Below are positions 1-6,691 of a stretch of 64,000 nucleotides of DNA, piece after piece (position 1 is the first letter of the stretch; each line of letters starts with the position of its first letter). Made by a program: the position numbers and the translations under genes. Source of the stretch: Candidatus Falkowbacteria bacterium S5_I03 (lineage in GTDB: Bacteria > Patescibacteriota > Patescibacteriia > Patescibacteriales > UBA12465); assembly GCA_019248265.1 (NCBI GenBank), contig JAEHGX010000008.1, positions 1 to 64,000 of the forward strand, written 5' to 3'. A model generated the notes under the pieces. That model ran no database searches, was not told the origin of the DNA, and saw nothing but the letters and a program-made list of their open reading frames with translations.

Positions 1-141
1 ATAAACTAGAAATAATAAAAAAATTCCTAAACCTATAAACCAAAACATAGATTTAAATTTTCGCTTCTTGGGAGCACTCTTTGAAGGATTATTAATAGAA
101 GGATTATTAATAGAAGAATTTTTGATGGGAGGGTTGAGCAT
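1..141 (-). CDS. Membrane protein, N-terminal fragment (runs off window)
   Basis: The frame opens with ATG at 141-139 and stays open to base 1, giving 47 codons with no stop, so only the N-terminus is here. The first 32 or so residues are polar and rich in Asn, Ser, Pro and Lys and contain two copies of SINNP encoded by a 15-bp tandem repeat. A hydrophobic stretch rich in Phe, Leu and Ile follows and looks like a membrane anchor. It lies 20 bp after the EamA gene on the same strand, so it is probably the third gene of that operon. No function can be assigned from this fragment. Confidence 0.55.
   Translation of the reverse strand, partial: MLNPPIKNSSINNPSINNPSKSAPKKRKFKSMFWFIGLGIFLLFLVY
86..115. 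repeat. 15-bp tandem repeat, two copies
   Basis: The unit GGATTATTAATAGAA occurs twice head to tail inside the partial membrane protein gene. Read on the minus strand it encodes a repeated SINNP peptide in the polar N-terminal region. The length is a multiple of three, so copy-number change would keep the frame. Confidence 0.7.
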
Positions 142-160
142 ATTTGACAATGGGAGTTAA

Positions 161-1099
161 TTAAGAAAATGTTAAAAAATATAAACCAAGACCGATAATA
201 AACACCGCGGCGAACTTATGCAAAACAATGCGCCAAGAAAAAGTTTCTTTCAAAAGCTTAGGTGCTAAAATCGCTAAAATAGCGCTAATGACTAATAGAA
301 AAGCGTACTGAACTCCTTGAAGAGCGTTGACAATCGCTACCGAGCCTAAAAAAATAGCATAATTTTGCAAAATAAAACCTGAGGCCCCTAGAATCTGATT
401 AAAAACAACCAGATTTTTATTTTTATTAGGACTGGACTTACCAAATAAATCACGGATGGCTTGCCGGTCAACGCGATTTAACAAAAATAACATTACAAAT
501 AACGCCGCCCCGATTCTAGTCCAAACAAAAGCGCTTAGGAATGGCTGACTGGCATAAGCATATTTAGTGGCAATAAAATAACTAGAATAGGCAAACGCCG
601 ACAACAACGCAAATAGCAGGCCGCCGCTATGGAGATTAACACCTAACTTTAATTTCTTCATCACTCTCGTTAAAAAACTTCGGCTTTGCGGTAAAAAAGA
701 AATAACTAAAACTCCCAACAATAAAAAAAACATTCCTAACCACTGGTTGAGCGAGTAAGTTTCTTTGAAGAACAAAATCGAAAAACCGATAGAAAAAATT
801 GGCGTTAAGCCGCCAACAAAAACTAAAATCCGAGCCGCCTCCCCTCTTCTTAAGGCCTCATAAAGAAACCAGAGGGCGGTCGCAAAAATAGCTCCCGCAA
901 ATAAATTAAAGAAAAACAAAAAAGTTCCCGGCCATTTTAAAACCCAAGGAGCAATCACAATCACAATCGCGCCTAAAGTGCAGGCCACAAAAGCGTAAGC
1001 CTTGCTGTTTTTTAAAACGTTATCAACTAAAAACTTGTCCAACAAATTAGCGATCGCTAAAAATAGATATGCGCCCAGCGCTACCGGTAACCAAGTCAT
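161..1099 (-). CDS. EamA/DMT-family membrane transporter
   Basis: 312 residues, almost entirely hydrophobic, with about ten predicted membrane segments arranged as two repeats (roughly 1-140 and 158-310). This is the usual length and architecture of the drug/metabolite transporter superfamily (EamA). The polar break at about 140-155 separates the halves. The substrate cannot be read from the sequence. The start ATG at 1099-1097 lies 3 bp after the stop of the upstream glycosyltransferase gene, so the two are co-transcribed. An exporter or flippase for a lipid-linked or nucleotide-sugar substrate would fit the neighbour but is inference only. Confidence 0.8.
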   Translation of the reverse strand: MTWLPVALGAYLFLAIANLLDKFLVDNVLKNSKAYAFVACTLGAIVIVIAPWVLKWPGTFLFFFNLFAGAIFATALWFLYEALRRGEAARILVFVGGLTPIFSIGFSILFFKETYSLNQWLGMFFLLLGVLVISFLPQSRSFLTRVMKKLKLGVNLHSGGLLFALLSAFAYSSYFIATKYAYASQPFLSAFVWTRIGAALFVMLFLLNRVDRQAIRDLFGKSSPNKNKNLVVFNQILGASGFILQNYAIFLGSVAIVNALQGVQYAFLLVISAILAILAPKLLKETFSWRIVLHKFAAVFIIGLGLYFLTFS

Positions 1100-1102
1100 A
1101 AG

Positions 1103-2380
1103 TTATTTCTTTTTTAATAATATTTTTTCAATAGTATAGGCACCCGAGTTGTTGGCATTCAGAAATCCGTCAACCGCAGCCCGCGCTAAGCGTCCGGAGG
1201 CTAACAAATCAGGCAGCCACTCATCAACAAATTCTGCCTCTGGGCTATCAATTCCGGCGCCAATATTAAGCAGCCATTCACGATTAAAATCTTCTTGGCT
1301 GCCAACTGGAGTCGACATAATGATTGGTAAACCTAGAGCGGCATAAAAGGACAGCTCCGAGGGCTTGGTCCACAAAATATCTGTTTCCCTTAAAGCCAGG
1401 TTGAACATCTTAAAATATTTTAACTTATCGGGAGCAAAAATTACCTTAACTCCACTGCCTTCTTTTAGTTGGTTAATTTTAATATGCTCTTGAAAATAAT
1501 TTTTAATTTCCAAGCGATTGCCGGCAATTAAATTAAGGTTAATCTTTTTAGCTTTAACGCTGGCAGCTAATTTCTTTAAAATTAAAGCGCCAATCTCTTT
1601 CTGCGCGCCAGCGCCACCAACAGCAAACATTAAAGTTAAAGGTCGCTTGCTGGTATCTTTTTTAAATTTAAGAGCAGAGATTAAAGACTTATAAGTCGTT
1701 AAATATTGCCCCGATGGATCCAGACGACTAATACGGGCGCCAAGGTCATGTTTAGCGATTTCTTGATGTGCGCCGACATTCTCTTTGGGCAAGGGAAAAC
1801 CAGAAACAATAATATTTTCCGGTTTTACGCCATACATCAAAAATCGACGTCTTACTTTTTCACTCGGCACTAAAAATTTAGTTTTACTGAGAGCAGGATG
1901 AAGCGGCGCCCAAGCGCGCGAAGCATCGGTATCGCAAATGATGCAATAAATATCACCTTGATAATTATAGTATTCCGCAATATAAGCGGCTACAAAAAAA
2001 GTAGTGACAAATGGTAGCTTATTTTTATTGAGTTTTTCAATTAAAGCTTTCCCCAAGCCCTTCTTGATAAACTTAAAAAAATATTCCTGCTGGACGGTCG
2101 GCCGCGAAAGATCGCGAAAAGGATAAAAGTCATGAATTTTTTGAAAAGCATCCATTACCGCAAAAACTGCCGCACCAAATACAGGGATCTTATTCAAACG
2201 AGAAATTTTTTCATAGGAGCGTAAGCTGTCAATCCAGTATTTTTTCTCCCAATCAAGTATTCCCGGATAATTATTAATGGTTATTACTTCCCCGCCGCTT
2301 AAATCTAAGAGCGGATAGGCGGCGCGCTGATGGCCGTAACCCATGTCGGCAGCCACTAAATTTATTTTTTTAAGCCCCAT
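1103..2380 (-). CDS. MGDG-synthase/MurG-like glycosyltransferase (GT28-type)
   Basis: 425 residues. The N-terminus has the DMGYGHQRAA segment (about 12-21) typical of monogalactosyldiacylglycerol-synthase-like N-terminal domains. The C-terminal half has the nucleotide-sugar binding region with TKPSELSFYAALGLPII near residue 340, as in MurG and diglucosyldiacylglycerol synthases. Such enzymes transfer a sugar from a UDP-sugar to a lipid acceptor at the inner membrane face. No signal peptide is seen, consistent with a peripheral membrane enzyme. It is not obviously MurG itself, because the N-terminal motif is of the MGDG type. The acceptor, glycolipid or undecaprenyl intermediate, is unknown. 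First gene of a minus-strand run with the EamA transporter. Confidence 0.72.
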   Translation of the reverse strand: MGLKKINLVAADMGYGHQRAAYPLLDLSGGEVITINNYPGILDWEKKYWIDSLRSYEKISRLNKIPVFGAAVFAVMDAFQKIHDFYPFRDLSRPTVQQEYFFKFIKKGLGKALIEKLNKNKLPFVTTFFVAAYIAEYYNYQGDIYCIICDTDASRAWAPLHPALSKTKFLVPSEKVRRRFLMYGVKPENIIVSGFPLPKENVGAHQEIAKHDLGARISRLDPSGQYLTTYKSLISALKFKKDTSKRPLTLMFAVGGAGAQKEIGALILKKLAASVKAKKINLNLIAGNRLEIKNYFQEHIKINQLKEGSGVKVIFAPDKLKYFKMFNLALRETDILWTKPSELSFYAALGLPIIMSTPVGSQEDFNREWLLNIGAGIDSPEAEFVDEWLPDLLASGRLARAAVDGFLNANNSGAYTIEKILLKKK

Positions 2381-2423
2381 ATAAAATAAAGATATAAAAT
2401 TATTTATATCTTTATTATAGCAG

Positions 2424-3335
2424 TTAAGCCTTCATTTGAATATGTTGATAAGCCATTAAAGCCGCTGTAGTCGCTTCCCCCATCGCAACCGTTATCTGCT
2501 TAAAGGTGCAGTCGGTCACGTCGCCGGCGGCAAAGAGCCCCGGCGTTTTCGTTTCCATATTTTTATTGACAATAATTTGGTTCTTTTCGTTGCGTTCTAC
2601 AAATTCACCGACTAAATCCGTGCTGGCGATGCGGCCAACTTCCACAAATACCCCGTCTAATTCAATCTCGCGCTCGGCATTTGTTTGCCTATCTGAAACA
2701 ATAATTTTTTCTACTTTCCCATCACCGGTAATATTTTTAATTTCCGAATTTAAGATTATTTCTACGTTTTCCCGCCCCTTAACCTCATCTAGCAAAGTAT
2801 CAAAGGCTTTAAAAGCGTCATTACGATGAATAAGATAAACTTGGGTCGCTATTTTAGACATCAGCTCAGCGGCATCAAGCGCGGAGTTGCCGCCACCAAT
2901 AACAGCAACGCGTTTATTCTTATAAAAAGGACCATCGCAATTAGCACAGTAAGAAACTCCCTGTCCATTAAATTCAATTTCCCCAGGAACCGCCAAACGA
3001 CGCGGAGAAAGTCCCATGGCCACAATCACTGTTTTAGCAGTAAATGAGTCCCGACTAGTATACAAAATAAAGGTACCGTCTTCAGCTTTTTCAATCCGCT
3101 TTACTTCATCATCCTTAAATTCAGCGCCTGCCTTCTCGGTTTGTTGTTTAATTCTTTGAATCAGCTCAAAGCTCTTAATCATTTCAAAACCAGGATAATT
3201 TTCAATTTCATTAGCCCAAACCAGTTGGCCACCAACTTCTTTGCCAATGATTAAAGTTTTCATTTCCCTTCTAACTGCAAAAATACCCGCGGTCATCCCG
3301 GCTGGACCGGAGCCAATAATTATAACGTCGTACAT
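2424..3335 (-). CDS. trxB: Thioredoxin-disulfide reductase-like flavoprotein
   Basis: 303 residues, the normal length for low-molecular-weight thioredoxin reductase. The FAD site GSGPAG lies at about 8-13, the redox pair CANC at 130-133, the second Rossmann motif GGGNSA at 147-152 and the C-terminal FAD motif GLFAAGDVTD near 265. It reduces thioredoxin; a thioredoxin gene lies at 60239. One oddity is that the usual HRRxxxR NADPH 2'-phosphate motif reads HRNDAFK here, so two of the three expected arginines are replaced and cofactor preference may differ. A promoter-like sequence lies just upstream. Confidence 0.9.
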   Translation of the reverse strand: MYDVIIIGSGPAGMTAGIFAVRREMKTLIIGKEVGGQLVWANEIENYPGFEMIKSFELIQRIKQQTEKAGAEFKDDEVKRIEKAEDGTFILYTSRDSFTAKTVIVAMGLSPRRLAVPGEIEFNGQGVSYCANCDGPFYKNKRVAVIGGGNSALDAAELMSKIATQVYLIHRNDAFKAFDTLLDEVKGRENVEIILNSEIKNITGDGKVEKIIVSDRQTNAEREIELDGVFVEVGRIASTDLVGEFVERNEKNQIIVNKNMETKTPGLFAAGDVTDCTFKQITVAMGEATTAALMAYQHIQMKA

Positions 3336-3388
3336 AAAACAAGAAATACCGCCATTGAAACGGTGAAAAATTAATTAATGATAACTTT

Positions 3389-3417
3389 ATTATAAAGTTT
3401 TTAAATATTAAAAGCAA
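3389..3417 (-). promoter_or_regulatory. Sigma70-type promoter for trxB
   Basis: On the minus strand TTGCTT (3417-3412), a 17-nt spacer and a perfect TATAAT (3394-3389) precede trxB with a leader of roughly 47 nt. The wider gap 3336-3615 otherwise holds only AT-rich sequence, one TTATCCACA 9-mer and a weak terminator-like hairpin. Confidence 0.6.
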
Positions 3418-3529
3418 ACATCAGGCCTAAAAAATATCCAATCAGTCAAATATGTAAAATTAGTAAAATCAGGCAGCATAATAACAGGTTATCCACAAGT
3501 TTATCACTAAAATATTTTATTTAATATTA

Positions 3530-3582
3530 GCCAAATAAAAAAGAAGAGTCCACATTTTTGTAGACTTTTCCTCTTTTTTAAA
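3530..3582 (-). terminator. Weak intrinsic terminator after the hydrolase gene
   Basis: Read on the minus strand, an imperfect hairpin with an AGTC/GACT core and A-rich loop is followed by a run of U. The stem is interrupted, so this is a tentative call, but it is correctly placed downstream of the 3616-4206 gene. Confidence 0.35.
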
Positions 3583-3615
3583 CAATATAACTTTAATGGG
3601 TTCTTTTTAAAATTT

Positions 3616-4206
3616 CTATTTAATAATTTCCAACACCGCTCGTAAAATAACATCATATTTTGGCAAACCGGATGATCCAGAAAAGTGTCCCTGATTATGT
3701 TCAACAATTATTTTTGATTTTAATAAATCTTTAAAATCCGCGACGTTATCAAAAGGAACATATGGATCGTTATCAGAAAATATTGCTGTACTTTTTAACA
3801 GATGTTTATTTATTTTATTAAACTGAGTTTTATTATCAAGCCATTCAGATATGACGCCCTTTGATATTCTGTCTTGGCTCATGTTGGTGAGCTTCCTAAA
3901 AAACCCGGACACAAACACCGCGCCGCCAGAAACTTCCGCTCCCGGTAAAGCCTGCAAATAACGAGCAATGGCCTGACAACCAAGACTGTGGCCAACAAAA
4001 AAAGTATTTTTATCAGTCTTCCCCACCGACTCAGAAATCGCTTTTACCCAAGAGCCGACTCTAGGTGCTTCCGTATCCGGCATTTGCAAAGAAAAGGCTT
4101 CAAAACCTCTTAATAACAGCTCTTCTTTTAACCAGCCCAGCCAGCCTTCATTAGCTACGCCGCCCCAACCATGGATTATAAATATTCTTTTGGACATATT
4201 CGACAT
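3616..4206 (-). CDS. RBBP9/YdeN-type serine hydrolase
   Basis: 196 residues with the small alpha/beta-hydrolase pattern of the RBBP9/YdeN family. An N-terminal strand is followed by HGWGG, then the nucleophile elbow GHSLGC with Ser74. An Asp in SDNDPYVPF near 148 and a His in NQGHFSG near 174 complete a catalytic triad. No signal peptide is present, so the protein is cytoplasmic. The substrate is unknown in this family. Two in-frame ATGs are available (4206 and 4197); the first leaves a 4-bp gap to the upstream gene, implying an operon with the deoxyribosyltransferase-like gene. Confidence 0.78.
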   Translation of the reverse strand: MSNMSKRIFIIHGWGGVANEGWLGWLKEELLLRGFEAFSLQMPDTEAPRVGSWVKAISESVGKTDKNTFFVGHSLGCQAIARYLQALPGAEVSGGAVFVSGFFRKLTNMSQDRISKGVISEWLDNKTQFNKINKHLLKSTAIFSDNDPYVPFDNVADFKDLLKSKIIVEHNQGHFSGSSGLPKYDVILRAVLEIIK

Positions 4207-4210
4207 TCTA

Positions 4211-4624
4211 TTAATTTATTTTTGAATAATCATTATTAATAACTATCGGTTGCATGGCTTCAAGTTCATCTCGATAACCTAAAGCGGGAATATTATTTAA
4301 TAAGTAAATTGTTTTATTTAAAACAAAAGCAAACCCCATTTCCAAAAAAGCATTTCCGCCAATATATCCCTCGACACCATTTAGATCATCATTAATAACC
4401 AAAATAGCGTCACTATCGGCAATTTTATAATAATAGTCTCTAATCAAGTCATTATTAATCTTATTTTTAACAGATTCGTTATGAATATGATCAGAAGTAT
4501 TCATCGCGGCATATTCCTCGGTGTGGCGCGGTAAAATAAGCTCGTGGCCTAAAATTTCGAGCGCATCCTTAGCCTCAATCATTTTTTTAGAAAGCTTCAT
4601 GCTTCCACAAATGACTATTTTCAT
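4211..4624 (-). CDS. Nucleoside 2-deoxyribosyltransferase-like protein
   Basis: 137 residues with a Rossmann-like fold. KIVICGSM at the N-terminus is followed by an alternating strand/helix pattern, then DAILVINDD and GYIGGNAFLEMGFA. The last segment resembles the GYxGxxTxxEIxxA substrate-site motif of the nucleoside deoxyribosyltransferase/YtoQ clan. The Glu of that motif is kept. Related small proteins cleave N-glycosidic bonds of nucleosides or nucleotides, but many are uncharacterised, so the exact reaction is unknown. It lies directly upstream of the hydrolase gene in a likely two-gene operon. Confidence 0.6.
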   Translation of the reverse strand: MKIVICGSMKLSKKMIEAKDALEILGHELILPRHTEEYAAMNTSDHIHNESVKNKINNDLIRDYYYKIADSDAILVINDDLNGVEGYIGGNAFLEMGFAFVLNKTIYLLNNIPALGYRDELEAMQPIVINNDYSKIN

Positions 4625-4681
4625 ATTATCAATAATTAATAATTATATTCACTCTTATATTATATGCCACCTAAAAAATAA

Positions 4682-4711
4682 GTAAATAAAAACTCTGCCT
4701 TAACAGAGTTT
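4682..4711 (-). terminator. Intrinsic terminator after tRNA-Ala(GGC)
   Basis: The inverted arms AAACTCTG and CAGAGTTT enclose a 6-nt loop. On the minus strand the stem is followed by a U-rich tract, just beyond the tRNA 3' end. Confidence 0.75.
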
Positions 4712-4720
4712 TTATGTTTG

Positions 4721-4794
4721 TGGACCATAAGGGACTTGAACCCTTGACCTCTTCCATGCCATGGAAGCGCTCTAGCCAACTGAGCTAATGGCCC
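4721..4794 (-). tRNA. tRNA-Ala(GGC)
   Basis: The minus strand folds as a full cloverleaf. The acceptor GGGCCAT pairs with ATGGTCC and the discriminator is A. The anticodon stem CTTCC/GGAAG holds loop ATGGCAT with anticodon GGC. The 3' CCA is not encoded. Confidence 0.95.
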
Positions 4795-4916
4795 ATAATG
4801 TTTTTATCAAATTGTTCCTCAAGGAACAACTCACTTTAACTTTACTTTATCAATCCTTTATCTGCTGATGTCTAGCGGGAAACAAAACCAGTAAATATCC
4901 CTAAAGCTACCCTAAA

Positions 4917-4991
4917 AGTATAGCTAATCCATATTTATTGTCAAGGGAATGGTAATAACAATATTATAGATTATTGTCAATACCTTGACAA
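4917..4991 (-). promoter_or_regulatory. Tandem promoters upstream of tRNA-Ala
   Basis: Two sigma70-like promoters face the tRNA on the minus strand. The distal one is TTGTCA (4991-4986), 17 nt, TATAAT (4968-4963). The proximal one is TTGACA (4944-4939), 16 nt, TATACT (4922-4917). The remaining interval to the tRNA carries a hairpin with arms TTGTTCC/GGAACAA at about 4809-4826 and nothing that looks coding. Confidence 0.6.
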
Positions 4992-5015
4992 TAAAATACA
5001 AATATATCAATTATG

Positions 5016-5087
5016 TGTTCCCACCAGGAGTCGAACCTGGATCTAGAACTTAGGAGGTTCTTGTTCTATCCATTGAACCATGGGAAC
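5016..5087 (-). tRNA. tRNA-Arg(CCT)
   Basis: The acceptor GTTCCCA pairs with TGGGAAC and the discriminator is A. The anticodon stem AGAAC/GTTCT has loop CTCCTAA and anticodon CCT, which reads AGG. CCA is not encoded. Confidence 0.95.
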
Positions 5088-5180
5088 CGGAGACAGGATA
5101 ATCTGGCGGGAATAATAATCGCTGGTAAATTAACCTGACTTCATCTTATACTAAAACTTCCAGTTTTTCAAATATTTTCT

Positions 5181-5209
5181 TTGACAAGCAGGTAATATTA
5201 AACTAAAAT
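5181..5209 (+). promoter_or_regulatory. Promoter for bactofilin gene
   Basis: A perfect TTGACA (5181-5186), a 17-nt spacer and TAAAAT (5204-5209) lie about 35 bp before the ATG at 5245. Confidence 0.6.
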
Positions 5210-5244
5210 AAAAAGCAGTTAGACTATTATTCACCTTTAAACAT

Positions 5245-5658
5245 ATGTTCAACAGGGAAAACAAGCTGGAAAAATTTAAAGATGCAGAAACCGTTATCGG
5301 CGCCTCCATCAAAGTTAAGGGAAACTTCCACGGGCAGGGAAACATTATTATTGAGGGCTCCTTAGAAGGCTCTCTAAAAACCGATGCCAGTATTTTTATT
5401 GGCGAAAAGGCTAAAGTTGTCGCCAGTGTTGAGGCTAGAGACTTGATCGTCAACGGGGAAATAAAAGGGAACGTCAGTGTAAAAAATTATTTGTCACTCG
5501 GAAGTACAGCTAAAATAAATGGTGATATTCAATACGGAGAACTATCTATAGAAAAAGGAGCAATCATTAACGGCCAGCTATTATCTACCGGACCTGCAGG
5601 TAAAAAAATAAATGAAAAAGAGGAAGGGCGTGAAAATAAATTAAAGGAAGAGGAATAA
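5245..5658 (+). CDS. Bactofilin (polymer-forming cytoskeletal protein)
   Basis: 137 residues. After a short polar start, residues about 18-115 form the regular right-handed beta-helix repeat of bactofilins, with alternating small hydrophobic residues and Gly (for example ASIKVKGNFHGQGNIIIEGSLEGSL). A charged tail rich in Lys and Glu follows. Bactofilins self-assemble without nucleotide into filaments that scaffold envelope-shaping enzymes. No membrane anchor is seen, unlike the second bactofilin-type gene at 51142-52278. It has its own promoter and is followed 21 bp later by the diacylglycerol-kinase-like gene. Confidence 0.88.
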   Translation: MFNRENKLEKFKDAETVIGASIKVKGNFHGQGNIIIEGSLEGSLKTDASIFIGEKAKVVASVEARDLIVNGEIKGNVSVKNYLSLGSTAKINGDIQYGELSIEKGAIINGQLLSTGPAGKKINEKEEGRENKLKEEE

Positions 5659-5679
5659 TCGTCTATCCACAAAACCGCT

Positions 5680-6417
5680 ATGCACGTTTATATTTATGAT
5701 GACTATTTGAATAAAAGTAAGTATAGCAAGGCCGTAAACCGCATGGAAATCAGGTTAACAGACTTAGGGTTAAATGGAAAAATTATCCGTCTGGGCGGCA
5801 TTAAAAACATCAAGGGAACTATTCAAAACGAAATCAAATTAGGAGCCAAAACTATCGTTGCTGTCGGCAATAATCAAACAGTTAATAAAATAATTGGCGC
5901 GATTATTGATACCGATGTTTATGGAGATTTCCAGAGAAAAACTTTACTGGGAATTATTCCGATTGGCAATGATAATTCTATTGCCGCTTCTTTCGGCATT
6001 AAAAACGAAGAAGAAGCTTGTAATATTTTGTTGGCGCGCCGCATAGAAAAAATAGATCTAGGACTGGTAGGCGATCGCTATTTTTTAAATGAAGCCACTA
6101 TTGAAGGCCTGGGGACGACAATTGATTTGGGTGATTATTCTTTAGAAATTGAAGATAAGGGAACAGTTAGAATAGTTAATTTATTAAGCGATAAAGCTAA
6201 TCTAATCGGTTCCAACCCTCATGACGGACTTCTGGATTTGATTATTAACACCCGGAAGAAGGACCAGACCCTTTTAAAATTAAATAAATTTGTAATTTCT
6301 AACGCCAGTGAACAATTATTAATTGATGGCGTGATTGAAGTAAAGACGCCGGCGGAAATTAGCGTTGACCGAGATAAGGTCAGTGTAATCGTCGGTCGAG
6401 ACCGACTTTTCCAATAA
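5680..6417 (+). CDS. Diacylglycerol-kinase-fold protein with degenerate nucleotide motif
   Basis: 245 residues resembling the DAGK/YegS/BmrU fold. A strand leading into VAVGNNQTVNK (about 66-76) sits where active enzymes have GGDGT, and LLGIIPIGNDNSIAASFGI (about 96-114) matches the conserved GIIPxGTxNDxAxxxGI segment. The C-terminal half is a beta-rich domain as in YegS. Because the GGDGT signature is changed to VGNNQ, lipid kinase activity is doubtful; it may bind nucleotide or lipid without phosphorylating it. It is transcribed after bactofilin, hinting at an envelope role. The call is by fold pattern and moderately sure. Confidence 0.55.
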   Translation: MHVYIYDDYLNKSKYSKAVNRMEIRLTDLGLNGKIIRLGGIKNIKGTIQNEIKLGAKTIVAVGNNQTVNKIIGAIIDTDVYGDFQRKTLLGIIPIGNDNSIAASFGIKNEEEACNILLARRIEKIDLGLVGDRYFLNEATIEGLGTTIDLGDYSLEIEDKGTVRIVNLLSDKANLIGSNPHDGLLDLIINTRKKDQTLLKLNKFVISNASEQLLIDGVIEVKTPAEISVDRDKVSVIVGRDRLFQ

Positions 6418-6576
6418 AAAAGACCGGCTTAAACGGGGAGGCAAAAAAACTTCTTCTAGGGACTTTCGAGCTAAAAAGCCAGAAAATCCTAGGAAGAACG
6501 TTCCTATGCTTGTCGTGCCTGTCCCGTTTAAAACGGCCTTTAAATCTTTTCAACAAAAATCGTCACTTAAAGACGA
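6414..6576 (-). ncRNA. Candidate stand-alone structured RNA, about 163 nt
   Basis: No coding frame of note is present between the two flanking genes. On the minus strand a strong promoter at 6611-6583 would start a transcript near 6576. It opens with a small hairpin (TCGTC/GACGA) and then folds into a long imperfect hairpin. The outer arms pair TTAAACGGG with CCCGTTTAA and GGCA with TGCC; the inner arms pair TTCTTCCTAGGA with TCCCTAGAAGAA. It ends in a run of six U at 6421-6416. The shape and length recall 6S RNA, but I recognise no conserved sequence of 6S, SRP, RNase P or tmRNA. Confidence 0.5.
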
Positions 6577-6582
6577 CTCCTT

Positions 6583-6611
6583 AATATAGCATACCATAAA
6601 TTGTTTGTCAA
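6583..6611 (-). promoter_or_regulatory. Consensus promoter of the ncRNA candidate
   Basis: A perfect TTGACA (6611-6606), an exact 17-nt spacer and TATATT (6588-6583) lie on the minus strand. No CDS lies downstream on this strand for more than 900 bp, so the promoter serves a short untranslated transcript. Confidence 0.65.
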
Positions 6612-6636
6612 TAGCCTTATACACAACTTATAAACA

Positions 6637-6666
6637 CCAAAAAATCCCGGTAGCCGGGATTTTTTA
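6637..6666. terminator. Intrinsic terminator after RNase J
   Basis: The perfect stem ATCCCGG/CCGGGAT with a 3-nt loop has A-runs on its left and T-runs on its right, so it can stop transcripts in both directions. It lies 30 bp beyond the rnj stop codon. Confidence 0.85.
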
Positions 6667-6691
6667 TTAACCGAACGGTTCTTTGATTGGC

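Noticed and set aside
86-115. Short direct repeats as a CRISPR or mobile-element trace
   Set aside because: Only two in-frame 15-bp units inside a coding sequence, with no spacers.
3489-3497. Perfect DnaA-box 9-mer TTATCCACA, with another (TTATACACA) at 6617-6625
   Set aside because: Single copies are expected by chance in 64 kb of AT-rich DNA, and neither lies near dnaA.
3507-3707. 66-codon minus-strand frame
   Set aside because: It overlaps the end of the hydrolase gene in another frame and runs through the terminator-like hairpin; no family pattern.
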